Below are positions 40,676-49,326 of a stretch of DNA of 51,471 bases, in pieces. Position 1 is the first letter of the stretch; every line of letters begins with the position of its first letter. The stretch covers positions 67,206-118,676 of the forward strand of contig NZ_JAIWOY010000003.1 of assembly GCF_020216525.1 (NCBI RefSeq), given 5' to 3'. Source of the stretch: Nocardioides nematodiphilus (GTDB lineage Bacteria > Actinomycetota > Actinomycetes > Propionibacteriales > Nocardioidaceae). The position numbers were made by a program, and so were the translations under genes. A model generated the notes under the pieces. The model had not been told where the DNA came from and did no database searches. It saw only the letters and a list, made by a program, of their open reading frames with translations.

Positions 40676-41467
40676 GTGAGACGCTCCACCAAGCGATACC
40701 TCCGCCAGGGCGGCCTGTACGCCGTCCTGGCGGCGGTGGTCATCTTCCTCGCCGTCTCCGTCGACTGGGGCAACGTCCATAGGAATTTCTGGACGCCGGG
40801 CCTCGGCGACAACTGGCACGACCTGATCCTCACGGGCGTGAAGAACACCGCGATCTACACGGTGATCTCCTTCGCGCTCGGTTTGGCGCTCGCGCTGCTG
40901 CTGGCGCTGATGAAGCTCTCCGACGTGCTCGTCTACCGCTGGATCGCGACGGTCTACATCGAGCTCTTCCGCGGTCTGCCGGCGCTGATCACGATCCTGT
41001 TCATGGCCTTCGCCGTGCCGATCGCGTTCCAGTGGCATGCTCCGGGCGGTACGGCCGGCGCCGGTGTGATCGGCCTGGTCATGGTCGCCGGTGCCTACAT
41101 GGCCGAGACGCTGCGAGCCGGTCTCCAGGCGGTGCCGAAGGGCCAGACCGAGGCGGCCCGCTCGCTGGGCATGGGCCCGGTCGCGACGCACGTCCACGTC
41201 ATCATCCCGCAGGCGTTCCGGATCATCATCCCGCCGCTGACCAACGAGTTCGTGCTGCTGATCAAGGACACCTCGCTGCTCTCGATCGTCGGCGCGGCCG
41301 TCGGCCAGCGCGAGCTGACCAACGTCAGCCGTGACTTCCTCAGCTCGGGGAGCACCGCCGGAACCGGGACCAGCCTCGCCCAGGCGGCGTTGTTGTACCT
41401 GATCATCACGCTTCCTCTGACCCGCCTCGTGGCGTGGCTCGAGAAGCGCCAGCAGAGGGCCCGGTGA
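40676..41467 (+). CDS. polar amino-acid ABC permease (HisM/GlnP family)
   Basis: A 263-residue permease with about five helices. The EAA loop [31 protein letters not shown], which contacts the ATPase, identifies the polar amino-acid uptake family. GTG 40676 is 2 nt after livF, so two different importer types share one transcript. A GTGA overlap joins it to the ATPase gene. Only one permease gene is present, so the channel is probably a homodimer. Glutamine or glutamate is a reasonable but unproven substrate. Confidence 0.9.
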   Translation: MRRSTKRYLRQGGLYAVLAAVVIFLAVSVDWGNVHRNFWTPGLGDNWHDLILTGVKNTAIYTVISFALGLALALLLALMKLSDVLVYRWIATVYIELFRGLPALITILFMAFAVPIAFQWHAPGGTAGAGVIGLVMVAGAYMAETLRAGLQAVPKGQTEAARSLGMGPVATHVHVIIPQAFRIIIPPLTNEFVLLIKDTSLLSIVGAAVGQRELTNVSRDFLSSGSTAGTGTSLAQAALLYLIITLPLTRLVAWLEKRQQRAR

Positions 41468-42204
41468 GTGCGATGACCGCAGCCATCCACGTCAGCAAGC
41501 TGCACAAGTACTTCGGCAAGAACGAGGTGCTCAAGGGCATCGACTTCCAGGTCGACCCTGGACAGGTCGTCTGTGTCGTCGGCCCGTCGGGATCGGGCAA
41601 GTCGACCCTGCTGCGCTGCGTCAACCGGCTCGAGGAGCCGACGTCGGGGCAGATCCTGGTCGAGGGCATCGACATCACCGACCCGGAGACCGATCTCGAC
41701 TCGGTGCGCACCCGGATCGGGATGGTCTTCCAGCAGTTCAACCTCTTCCCGCACATGACGGTGCTGCAGAACCTGTGCATCGCTCAGCGCACGGTGAAGA
41801 AGCGTTCCAAGGCCGAGGCGATCGAGGTCGCCCGGCGCAACCTCGCCAAGGTCGGGCTGTCCGAGAAGGAGGGCGCCTTCCCGGCGCACCTCAGCGGCGG
41901 CCAGCAGCAGCGGGTCGCGATCGCGCGGGCGCTGTCGATGGACCCCGACATGATGCTCTTCGACGAGCCCACCTCCGCGCTCGACCCCGAGCTCGTCGGT
42001 GACGTGCTGGACATCATGAAGCAGCTCGCGGCCGAGGGCATGACCATGATGGTCGTGACCCATGAGATGGGCTTCGCCCGCGAGGTCGGCGACAAGCTGG
42101 TCTTCATGGACGGCGGAGTCATCGTGGAAGAGGGGGACCCGCGCGAGGTGCTCGCCAACCCGCGGCACGAGCGCACCCAGGCATTCCTCTCCAAGGTGCT
42201 CTGA
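41464..42204 (+). CDS. glnQ: polar amino-acid ABC ATPase (GlnQ-like)
   Basis: A 246-residue ATPase with Walker [25 protein letters not shown], signature LSGGQQQR, Walker [13 protein letters not shown] and switch His in VVTHEMGFA, the GlnQ/HisP pattern. GTG 41464 overlaps the permease stop; ATG 41473 is an alternative. The gene ends at a perfect 17-bp hairpin shared with the convergent binding-protein gene. Confidence 0.94.
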   Translation: MSAMTAAIHVSKLHKYFGKNEVLKGIDFQVDPGQVVCVVGPSGSGKSTLLRCVNRLEEPTSGQILVEGIDITDPETDLDSVRTRIGMVFQQFNLFPHMTVLQNLCIAQRTVKKRSKAEAIEVARRNLAKVGLSEKEGAFPAHLSGGQQQRVAIARALSMDPDMMLFDEPTSALDPELVGDVLDIMKQLAAEGMTMMVVTHEMGFAREVGDKLVFMDGGVIVEEGDPREVLANPRHERTQAFLSKVL

Positions 42205-42231
42205 GGCGCACCGACGCACCACCCAGAGACA

Positions 42232-42269
42232 CGAAGAAGCCCCCGGCCGGTCGGCCGGGGGCTTCTTCG
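42232..42269. terminator. bidirectional terminator between glnQ and the binding protein gene
   Basis: Perfect 17-bp stem (42232-42248 with 42253-42269) around a GGTC loop, ending in CTTCTTCGT. It lies between the two convergent stops (42204 and 42284). Confidence 0.85.
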
Positions 42270-42283
42270 TACACCGCGTGCGA

Positions 42284-43096
42284 TCAGCTGGTCGCGAAGT
42301 ACTTGTCGTAGATCTTCTTGTACGTGCCGTCGGACTTCATCTTGGCGAGGTCCTGGTTGACGGCCTGGACCAGCTTGTCGTTGCCGAGCTTGGCGGCGAG
42401 GCCGTACGACTCGCCGGTGCTGTACTTCTCGACGACCTTGAAGTCACCGGTCTTCTGGTGCTCGATGTTGACCGGGAGGTCCTGGAGCAGGGCGTCGACC
42501 TGCCCGGCCTTGATCGCCAGGAACATCTCGGCGTCGCTCGGGAAGTCGATCACCTGGGCGCCCTTGGCGTGCTCGGTCGCGTAGGCCTTGCCGGTGGTGC
42601 CCTTCTGGACACCGACCTTCTTGCCGGCGAGGTCCGCGATCGAGGCGATCGAGGAGTCGGCCGGCACGAGCAGCGACTGCTCCGAGTCGTAGTAGCCGTC
42701 CGTGAACGACAGGTGCTTGGCGCGGTCGTCCGTGATGGTCAGAGCGCTGGAGACCAGGTCGCAGGTGCCGGCGTTGAGGGTCAGACCGCTCTGCAGGCCG
42801 TCGAAGTCCTCGTCGAGGACCTTCAGCTTGAGGCCGAGGTCGGTGGCCAGCTGGGAGTCGATGTCGATGTCGAAGCCCTTGAAGCCGCTGGCCGAGGTCT
42901 TGTCGAAGTCCTCGAACGGCGCGTACGGCACGTCCGAGCAGACGGTCAGGGTGCCGGAGGAGACCAGGTCGAGGTTGGCACCGGCGCCCGTGGACGAGCC
43001 GGCGTTGTCCGTGGCGTTGTTCGTCGAGCTGCCGCACGCGGCGAGCATGAGAGTGGCGGCTACGGCGGTGGCGCCGAGCATCGTGCGCTTGATCAT
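42284..43096 (-). CDS. polar amino-acid ABC substrate-binding lipoprotein
   Basis: A 270-residue family 3 solute-binding protein. The start ATG 43096 gives a clean lipoprotein signal peptide (MIKRTMLGATAVAATLMLAAC, lipidated Cys21); the frame continues upstream but without signal features. The binding fold shows VCSDVPYAPFEDFD, KGFDIDID, LSFTDGYY and VGVQKGTTG. It is most likely the binding protein for the neighbouring permease and ATPase, although it is on the opposite strand with its own promoter, so it can be expressed independently. Confidence 0.93.
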   Translation of the reverse strand: MIKRTMLGATAVAATLMLAACGSSTNNATDNAGSSTGAGANLDLVSSGTLTVCSDVPYAPFEDFDKTSASGFKGFDIDIDSQLATDLGLKLKVLDEDFDGLQSGLTLNAGTCDLVSSALTITDDRAKHLSFTDGYYDSEQSLLVPADSSIASIADLAGKKVGVQKGTTGKAYATEHAKGAQVIDFPSDAEMFLAIKAGQVDALLQDLPVNIEHQKTGDFKVVEKYSTGESYGLAAKLGNDKLVQAVNQDLAKMKSDGTYKKIYDKYFATS

Positions 43097-43139
43097 GGGC
43101 TGACTGTAACGGCGCGTCCGCGAAAATTCCGCACTCGCG

Positions 43140-43168
43140 TGGATAGGGCCGTAACGATCGGAAGTCAA
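43140..43168 (-). promoter_or_regulatory. promoter of the binding-protein gene
   Basis: Minus-strand TTGACT (43168-43163), 17-nt spacer, TATCCA (43145-43140): a near-consensus sigma70-type layout about 44 nt before the start codon. It is the clearest -35/-10 pair in the window. Confidence 0.55.
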
Positions 43169-43234
43169 GAGTGTTTCGCCTCCGTTCGGACGCGTACGAT
43201 CGGCCCTTGAGCATCCGGACCGGGGAGGGTCCGC

Positions 43235-43858
43235 GTGCGACTCAGGGGAACCGTCAATGGTTGGAGTGTGGGAGTGACTCGTTCACTGGTGACGCTGCGG
43301 GAGGCTGCGGCCTCGGACGCTCTGTTCTTGGTGGAGCTCTGGCACGAGAGTCTGCGACGTGCGGATCGACAGGATCAGTGCGCGGATCTTGAAATCGTTA
43401 TCAAGGAGGCCGCGGCCTCGCCGGAGCGACGGCTCGTCATCGCCGAGTACAACGACGTCCCGGTCGGTGCGGTCTTCCTCAAGGTCACCACGCTGAGCCC
43501 GATCAACCTCGAGCCGATCGTGCAGGTGCTCTCCCCGCAGGTGCTTCCCTCGGCGCGTCGCAAGGGCGTCGGCCGCGCGCTGATGGAGGAGGCCGTGACC
43601 TTCGCCGATCAGCTCGGCGTCGCCCACGTGATGACCGCCGCCTCGTCGACGTCGCGCGACGGCAACCGCTTCCTGGCCCGGATGGGGTTCGGCGCCCACG
43701 CCACCCTGCGGGTCGCCCCGACCGCCGTGCTGCGAGGCAAGCTCACCAGCGGGCTCACGGCCGGCCAGCGCGCGGTGGCCAACCGCGGCCACCTCGGTCA
43801 GGTGCTGGCCGCTCGCCGCTCGATGCGGCACCCGCGCGCGGGCACCGGCGCCGCCTGA
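43235..43858 (+). CDS. GNAT-family N-acetyltransferase
   Basis: A 207-residue acetyltransferase. The acetyl-CoA loop is PQVLPSARRKGVGRALMEEAV (R-x2-G-x-G), and FLARMGFG is the motif-B region. A basic C-terminal tail of about 45 residues (GKLTSGLTAGQRAVANRG and on) goes beyond the core fold. GTG 43235 has GGGGAGGG just before it; GTG 43274 is an alternative start. Substrate unknown. It is convergent with the thioesterase gene. Confidence 0.82.
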   Translation: MRLRGTVNGWSVGVTRSLVTLREAAASDALFLVELWHESLRRADRQDQCADLEIVIKEAAASPERRLVIAEYNDVPVGAVFLKVTTLSPINLEPIVQVLSPQVLPSARRKGVGRALMEEAVTFADQLGVAHVMTAASSTSRDGNRFLARMGFGAHATLRVAPTAVLRGKLTSGLTAGQRAVANRGHLGQVLAARRSMRHPRAGTGAA

Positions 43859-43871
43859 CCCGCCCGTTCGA

Positions 43872-44318
43872 TCAGCCGATGCGCTGGGGATCGATCAGCG
43901 CGCAGGTGATCCGCGAGGTGCAGACCCGCTTGCCGCGCTCGTCGGTGATGACGATCTCGTAGGTCGCGGACGTACGGCCGAGGTGGGCCGGCGTCGCGAC
44001 GCCGGTGACGATCCCGCTTGTCGCCGCGCGGTGGTGCGTCGCGTTGATGTCCACGCCGACCGCGAGCTTGCCGAGTGTCTGCGCGTGCAGGCCGGAGCCC
44101 ACCGAGCCGAGCGTCTCCGCCAGGGCGATCGAGGCGCCACCGTGCAGGAGGCCGTACGGCTGGGTGTTGCCCTCCACGGGCATCGTCGCGACCACGCGCT
44201 CGACCGAGATCTCGGTGAGCGTGACGCCCATCTTCTCGTTGAGGCCGCCCATCCCATGGGGCAGGGCGCTGAGGTAGGCGTCGATCTCGGTGCTGCTGAG
44301 CGGGGTCGTGTCGGTCAT
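43872..44318 (-). CDS. PaaI-type hotdog-fold thioesterase
   Basis: A 148-residue acyl-CoA thioesterase of the PaaI/YbgC-like hotdog group. GLLHGGASIALAETLGSVGS carries the HGG loop and the acidic residue used for catalysis in the family. GVDINATHHRAA follows. The acyl substrate is unknown; aromatic acyl-CoA or menaquinone-pathway intermediates are typical for the group. The start codon lies 6 nt from a perfect inverted repeat at 44324-44350. Confidence 0.88.
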   Translation of the reverse strand: MTDTTPLSSTEIDAYLSALPHGMGGLNEKMGVTLTEISVERVVATMPVEGNTQPYGLLHGGASIALAETLGSVGSGLHAQTLGKLAVGVDINATHHRAATSGIVTGVATPAHLGRTSATYEIVITDERGKRVCTSRITCALIDPQRIG

Positions 44319-44323
44319 GGATC

Positions 44324-44350
44324 CATCGTGACAGACGTGCTGTCACGATG
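44324..44350. promoter_or_regulatory. perfect palindrome upstream of the thioesterase gene
   Basis: CATCGTGACAG (44324-44334) and CTGTCACGATG (44340-44350) form 11-bp perfect arms around ACGTG. On the minus strand CACGAT inside the left arm lies 6 nt before the thioesterase ATG, where a leaderless -10 box would be, so a bound repressor would block it. A transcribed hairpin is the alternative. Confidence 0.5.
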
Positions 44351-44457
44351 ATGCGCGGGCCGGCCGTGTCAGTGCCTCCGGATGCCGCCGCTGCGCGTCC
44401 GCGCACCCGCTCGCGCGGAGCAGGCCAGCAAGGTCGATGCTCCTCGCCCACTTCGTC

Positions 44458-44463
44458 TAGGCT
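44458..44463 (+). promoter_or_regulatory. leaderless-type -10 box of polA (TAGGCT)
   Basis: TAGGCT lies 7 nt before GTG 44471, with no Shine-Dalgarno. It supports GTG 44471 over the longer frame open from 44348. Confidence 0.5.
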
Positions 44464-44470
44464 CGCGCCC

Positions 44471-47158
44471 GTGGTTGAAGCGAAGCGTCCCCGCCTGCTC
44501 CTGCTCGATGGTCACTCGTTGGCCTACCGGGCGTTCTTCGCCCTGCCGGTGGAGAACTTCTCCACCACGACCGGCCAGCACACCAATGCCGTGTACGGCT
44601 TCACCTCGATGCTGATCAACGTGCTGCGCGACGAGCAGCCGACCCACCTGGCCGTCGCCTTCGACGTCTCGCGGCAGACCTTCCGGATGGAGGAGTACAG
44701 CGAGTACAAGGCCAAGCGGGCCAAGACGCCCGACGAGTTCCGCGGCCAGCTGCCGCTGATCGAGGACGTGCTCACCGCGCTGCACATCCCGTTCCTGAAG
44801 AAGGACGGCTTCGAGGCCGACGACATCATCGCCACGCTCTCCACCCAGGCACGCGACGCCGGGATGGACGTCCTCATCCTCACCGGCGACCGCGACTCGC
44901 TCCAGCTGGTCCGCGACGAGGTGACCGTGCTCTACCCGATGCGCGGCGTCTCCGACCTCGCGCGGATGACGCCCGAGGCCGTCGAGACCAAGTACGGCGT
45001 GCCGCCCGAGCGCTATCCCGAGCTCGCCGCCCTGGTCGGCGAGGACTCCGACAACCTGCCCGGCGTCCCGGGCGTCGGGCCCAAGACCGCCGCGAAGTGG
45101 ATCACCGCCTACGACGGCCTCGACAACGTCATCACCCATGTCGACAAGATCACCGGCAAGGCCGGTGAGAGCCTGCGTGCCCACCTCGGCGACGTGATCC
45201 GCAACCGTCGGCTCAACCACCTCATCACCGACCTCGAGCTCGGCGCCGCCCCCGCCGACCTCGCGGTGCAGCCGTGGGACCGCCAGGAGGTGCACACGCT
45301 CTTCGACAGCCTCGAGTTCCGGGTGCTGCGCGACCGGCTCTTCGAGACGCTCACCAGCGAGGAGCAGGTCGAGGAGGGCGGCTTCGAGCTCGACGGACGC
45401 CGGCTGGCGGCCGGAGAGGTGAGTGCCTTCCTCCAGGGACTGGACACGGGTCGGGTGGGCGTCCACGTCCGCGGGGCGTGGGGCTCCGGCACCGGTCGCG
45501 TCGACGGCATCGCGCTCGTCGACGGCGAGGGTGCCGCGGGCTACGTCGAGGTCGACGACCTCGAGGTCGCCGACGAGACCGCCCTCGCCGCCTGGCTCGC
45601 CGACCCCACCCGCCCCAAGGTGCTGCACGACGCCAAGGGCCCCCAGCTCGCGCTGGCCGGTCACGGGTGGCCGCTCGCCGGCCTCGCGCGCGACACCGCG
45701 CTGGCCGCCTACCTGGTGCGCCCCGACCAGCGCTCCTACGACCTGGCCGACCTGACGGTCCGCTACCTCAAGCGCGAGCTCAAGAGCGAGCAGGACGGCG
45801 GTGGCCAGGGGGCGCTCTTCGACGACCTCGATGGTGGCGCAGACGACGTCGCCGACACCGCGATGGTGTACGCGCGGGCCGTCCTCGACCTCGCCGAGGC
45901 GCTCGACGCCGAGGTGGATTCCGCCGGCGGCACGGCGCTGCTCGGCGACCTCGAGCTGCCGCTGCTGGGCCTGCTCGCTCGGATGGAGCAGACCGGTATC
46001 GCGATCGACTCCGAGCACCTCGAGTCGCTCGAGGCGCACTTCGCCGCCGAGGTCCGCCAGGCCGCCGAGGAGGCGTACGCGGTGATCGGCAAGGAGATCA
46101 ACCTCGGCTCGCCCAAGCAGCTCCAGGTGGTCCTCTTCGACGAGCTCGACATGCCGAAGACCAAGCGCACCAAGACCGGCTACACCACCGATGCTGACGC
46201 GCTCCAGGGTCTCTATGCGAAGACCGAACATCCCTTCCTGCTTCACCTGCTCCGCCACCGCGACGTCACGCGTCTGCGCGTCACGATCGAGGGGCTGCTC
46301 AAGACGGTCCAGCCCGACGGCCGGATCCACACCACGTTCAACCAGACGATCGCCGCGACCGGCCGGCTCTCGTCGACGGAGCCCAACCTGCAGAACATCC
46401 CGGTCCGGACCGAGGAGGGGCGCCGCATCCGCGAGGGGTTCGTCGTCGGCACGGGTTACGAGTGCCTCATGACCGCCGACTACAGCCAGATCGAGATGCG
46501 GATCATGGCGCACCTGTCGGGCGACGAGGGGCTCATCGAGGCGTTCAGGTCCGGCCAGGACTTCCACTCCATCACCGCCCGGCGGGTCTTCGGCGTTGCC
46601 GAGGACGTCGCGGTCTCGCCCGAGCAACGCGCCAAGATCAAGGCGATGAACTACGGCCTCGCGTACGGTCTGTCGGCCTTCGGGCTCTCCCAGCAGCTCG
46701 GGATCTCGCCAGGCGAGGCCAGCGGCCTGATGGAGGAGTACTTCCTGACCTTCGGCGGCATCCGCGACTATCTGGCCAGCGTCGTGGACGAGGCTCGCCG
46801 GACCGGCTTCACCGAGACGATCCTCGGCCGCCGTCGCTACCTGCCCGACCTCACCAGCGACAATCGTCAGCGCCGCGAGATGGCCGAGCGGATGGCGCTC
46901 AACGCGCCCATCCAGGGCTCGGCCGCCGACCTCATCAAGGTCGCCATGCTCCGGACCGAGGACGCCATCGAGGCGGCCGGTCTCCAGTCGCGGATGCTGC
47001 TCCAGGTGCATGACGAGCTCGTGCTCGAGGTCGCGCCGGGGGAGAGGGACACCCTCGAGAAGGTCGTGCGCCAGCAGATGGGCGCGGCGGCGGACCTGCT
47101 GGTGCCGCTCGACGTGTCGGTGGGGACGGGACACTCCTGGCACGAGGCGGCTCACTAG
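44471..47158 (+). CDS. polA: DNA polymerase I
   Basis: Repair and Okazaki-fragment polymerase of 895 residues. The 5'-nuclease domain (about 1-300) has LLLDGHSLAYRAFFALP, ADDIIATL and LTGDRDSLQLV. The middle domain (about 310-510) keeps the exonuclease fold but no DxE motif, so 3'-5' proofreading should be absent, as in mycobacterial PolA. The polymerase domain has motif A Asp670 (DYSQIEMR), the O-helix region with KAMNYGLAYG, and motif C Asp848 (VHDELVLEV). A 7-bp hairpin overlaps its stop codon. Confidence 0.97.
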   Translation: MVEAKRPRLLLLDGHSLAYRAFFALPVENFSTTTGQHTNAVYGFTSMLINVLRDEQPTHLAVAFDVSRQTFRMEEYSEYKAKRAKTPDEFRGQLPLIEDVLTALHIPFLKKDGFEADDIIATLSTQARDAGMDVLILTGDRDSLQLVRDEVTVLYPMRGVSDLARMTPEAVETKYGVPPERYPELAALVGEDSDNLPGVPGVGPKTAAKWITAYDGLDNVITHVDKITGKAGESLRAHLGDVIRNRRLNHLITDLELGAAPADLAVQPWDRQEVHTLFDSLEFRVLRDRLFETLTSEEQVEEGGFELDGRRLAAGEVSAFLQGLDTGRVGVHVRGAWGSGTGRVDGIALVDGEGAAGYVEVDDLEVADETALAAWLADPTRPKVLHDAKGPQLALAGHGWPLAGLARDTALAAYLVRPDQRSYDLADLTVRYLKRELKSEQDGGGQGALFDDLDGGADDVADTAMVYARAVLDLAEALDAEVDSAGGTALLGDLELPLLGLLARMEQTGIAIDSEHLESLEAHFAAEVRQAAEEAYAVIGKEINLGSPKQLQVVLFDELDMPKTKRTKTGYTTDADALQGLYAKTEHPFLLHLLRHRDVTRLRVTIEGLLKTVQPDGRIHTTFNQTIAATGRLSSTEPNLQNIPVRTEEGRRIREGFVVGTGYECLMTADYSQIEMRIMAHLSGDEGLIEAFRSGQDFHSITARRVFGVAEDVAVSPEQRAKIKAMNYGLAYGLSAFGLSQQLGISPGEASGLMEEYFLTFGGIRDYLASVVDEARRTGFTETILGRRRYLPDLTSDNRQRREMAERMALNAPIQGSAADLIKVAMLRTEDAIEAAGLQSRMLLQVHDELVLEVAPGERDTLEKVVRQQMGAAADLLVPLDVSVGTGHSWHEAAH

Positions 47159-47167
47159 TCGAGCCGC
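47147..47167. terminator. short hairpin overlapping the polA stop codon
   Basis: GCGGCTC (47147-47153) pairs with GAGCCGC (47161-47167) around a 7-nt loop that contains the TAG stop. It lies between convergent polA and the flippase-like gene (stop at 47173). Confidence 0.45.
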
Positions 47168-47172
47168 ACCGG

Positions 47173-48465
47173 TCAGGCGGTCAGCGTCTCGGGCCGCGGC
47201 GTCCGCTGGTCGTGGCGCAGGTGCCACAGGCTGAGGGCGAGCAGGGCGACGGTGAGGACCCCGTCGACGGCGATGACGGCGTGGATGAGGGCGTCGAGGC
47301 GGTCGGGGCGCGGGATCGAGTGGATGTGCGCACCGAGGGCGAGCAGGACGACGACCGCTGCCCAGACCATCAGGCTGGCGGCGCGGTGCTGGCGGGCCAG
47401 GGCCGAGTAGACGAGCAGCTGAAGCAGCGACAGGAACGTCCCGATCACGGCGAAGAGCCAGAGCCGGTGCTGGATGGCGCTGTAGTCGTCGCCGCCGACG
47501 AAGACCAGGGCCAGGCCGGACAGGACTGCCGTGCCGGCGATGCCGAGGACACCCAGGCCGGCGATCGCGCCGAGGCTGGTGAGCAGCGCCCGCAGGCGTG
47601 TGCCCACTGCCGACATCGACGGGAACGCGATGACCACCACGGCCTGGGGAAGGAACAGCAGCGCCTTGGTCACGATGAGCCCACCGGCGTAGAGGCCGGC
47701 CGCGGCCGCCTCGGCGCCCTTGCCCGGCATGATGTTGCGCGCGATCAGCAGATCGATGTTGGAGAGCACGAAGAAGCCGAGGAGGGCCAGCGAGCCGCTG
47801 AGCATCTCGCGCACGGTGGCTCGTACAGCCCGGTGCGGGGCGTCGCTGCGCCGGTGTCGCAGGACGAACGCGCCGACGATGGCGGGCGCGAAGGCGGTGA
47901 GGGCGACGGCGGCCATCGCAGCGCCCTCCGTCGGTCGGACGAGCATCGCGCCTACCCCGACGATGACGCGCGGCACGCCCGTAGCGAGGTAGACCAGCGA
48001 GAGCTCGGACCAGCGACGCTCGCCCTGGAGGATGCCGCACTGGCCGCCGAGCACGGTGAGCGGAACGGCGGTCACGGCCAGCAGGAGCGCCGGATAGATG
48101 CTGTCGAGGCGCAGCAGCTCCTCGACCGGTTTGGCGAGCACGAGCATGCTCACCCCGAGGATCGCGGCCGTGCGATAGCTGACGGACTTGATGACCTGCT
48201 CGATCTCGCGCACGTCGCCGGGCGTCGAGGCGACGCGACGCGCGGCGGTGGCCTGCAGGCCGAGCTGGAAGACGCTGATGATGAGCAGCAGGTTCATCAG
48301 GCTCGCGATGCCGCCGTAGCGCTCGTTGCCGAGCAGGCGTGCGGCGATCATCTGGAAGCCGTAGGTCGCGACGTTCATCACCAGGGTGGCGATGGCCATC
48401 CCGGCCGTGCCGCGCAGCAGGGCGAGCACCTTGGAGCGCGGCGGAGCCGACGCGGTCGCAGTCAC
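47173..48465 (-). CDS. oligosaccharide flippase-like (MATE/Wzx-type) membrane protein
   Basis: A 430-residue integral membrane protein with about twelve helices and little else. The opening GMAIATLVMNVATYGFQMIAARLLGNERYG is typical of polysaccharide exporters of the MOP superfamily. Lipid-linked sugar or peptidoglycan-precursor transport is inferred from the family; no glycosyltransferase genes are adjacent. GTG 48465 is chosen because the hydrophobic region begins soon after it and TAGGCT lies 8 nt upstream. The frame stays open to 48720, but that part has low-quality sequence. Confidence 0.78.
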   Translation of the reverse strand: MTATASAPPRSKVLALLRGTAGMAIATLVMNVATYGFQMIAARLLGNERYGGIASLMNLLLIISVFQLGLQATAARRVASTPGDVREIEQVIKSVSYRTAAILGVSMLVLAKPVEELLRLDSIYPALLLAVTAVPLTVLGGQCGILQGERRWSELSLVYLATGVPRVIVGVGAMLVRPTEGAAMAAVALTAFAPAIVGAFVLRHRRSDAPHRAVRATVREMLSGSLALLGFFVLSNIDLLIARNIMPGKGAEAAAAGLYAGGLIVTKALLFLPQAVVVIAFPSMSAVGTRLRALLTSLGAIAGLGVLGIAGTAVLSGLALVFVGGDDYSAIQHRLWLFAVIGTFLSLLQLLVYSALARQHRAASLMVWAAVVVLLALGAHIHSIPRPDRLDALIHAVIAVDGVLTVALLALSLWHLRHDQRTPRPETLTA

Positions 48466-48473
48466 GGAGAGAG

Positions 48474-48479
48474 AGCCTA
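48474..48479 (-). promoter_or_regulatory. leaderless-type -10 box (TAGGCT)
   Basis: Minus-strand TAGGCT, 8 nt, then GTG 48465. The intervening CTCTCTCC holds no ribosome binding site. Confidence 0.4.
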
Positions 48480-48580
48480 GGCGTCTTAGCGAGCGACGAC
48501 GCGAACCAGGTGCAACCTCAGGCGCTGGCCGCGGGCGCCGCGGCGGGCTATCTGGCAGCAACCTGGAACCGTGGACGTCC

Positions 48581-48660
48581 AAATAATTTTTGTGCAAACC
48601 ACCGCGAACTGCGGCAGAAGTGCCGATAAATGTGCAAAGAATGTGATCCAGCCTACACTT
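48581..48660 (+). promoter_or_regulatory. AT-rich upstream region with a direct repeat
   Basis: The 276-nt gap 48466-48741 has no gene. It contains AAATAATTTT (48581-48590), unusually AT-rich for this genome, and two TGTGCAAA copies at 48591-48598 and 48631-48638, exactly 40 nt apart. TACACT at 48654-48659 is a possible -10 box. It looks like the control region of the two genes to the right. Confidence 0.4.
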
Positions 48661-48741
48661 CCTCAAGGTTCGCGCCATGGGAGGGTGCGGGCCGTTCCGC
48701 GCGTAGGGCGTATGGAACATGCTTCGGAGGGAGTCCGCGCG

Positions 48742-49326
48742 ATGCGCGCAACATTGTCGTCTCTGGTGGTGGGAGCTCTGCTCGCCGTCGCTGTGGTCGC
48801 TGTCATCGGAGTCAGCTCCGCGATGGATCTGGAGATCGAGCCGTACGCGCTCGCGGGCGTGCTCGCCGGCGGTGTCGTCGCCCTGATCCCCGAGCGCTCG
48901 GCGTTCGCCCGCCTGGGTGCGTTCGTGATCGGCTTCGTCGCCTCGTGGATCGGCTTCATCCTGCGCGCCGCCCTGATGCCCGACAGTGAGGGCGGCCGGA
49001 CCGTCGCCGCGCTGATCACCCTGGCGATCTGCCTCCTCGCCGTGGCCATCAGCCGCACCCGCCTGCCGCTGGTCGCCATGCTCGTCGGCGTGGCCCTGCT
49101 CGCCGCCGCGTACGAGACGAGCTTCGTCGCCAACGAGGCCGAGGTCGCGCAGACGTCGATGGACGCGCTGACCGCGCTGCTCGTCGCCGTCGCCGTCGGC
49201 TTCGGCGTCGCTGTGCTGGCCGGCACCAGGAGTGTCGCCGTCGCGGCTGCCCCGGTCGCGCCCGTGGCACCGGCCGCGCCCGTCAGCGACACCATCAACA
49301 TCAGCAAGGCCGAGGTGACCCGATGA
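48742..49326 (+). CDS. small multi-helix membrane protein, partner of the heptad-repeat protein
   Basis: A 194-residue protein of unknown function. About six helices are visible (near 4-24, 33-50, 58-78, 87-104, 108-124 and 140-160), then an Ala/Pro/Val-rich tail (about 168-180) and a short polar end. ATG 48742 is chosen for GGAGGGAG at 48726-48733; ATG 48712 is an alternative. It overlaps the next gene by 4 nt (ATGA), so the two products are made together and may form one envelope complex. Confidence 0.72.
   Translation: MRATLSSLVVGALLAVAVVAVIGVSSAMDLEIEPYALAGVLAGGVVALIPERSAFARLGAFVIGFVASWIGFILRAALMPDSEGGRTVAALITLAICLLAVAISRTRLPLVAMLVGVALLAAAYETSFVANEAEVAQTSMDALTALLVAVAVGFGVAVLAGTRSVAVAAAPVAPVAPAAPVSDTINISKAEVTR

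Noticed and set aside
44471..47158. Loss of the proofreading motif in PolA as a novelty
   Set aside because: Absence of DxE in the exonuclease-like domain is usual in actinobacterial DNA polymerase I.
44369..48040. Minus-strand open frame of 1223 codons covering polA and part of the flippase gene
   Set aside because: Same shadow effect: it crosses two genes in different frames and shows no domain.
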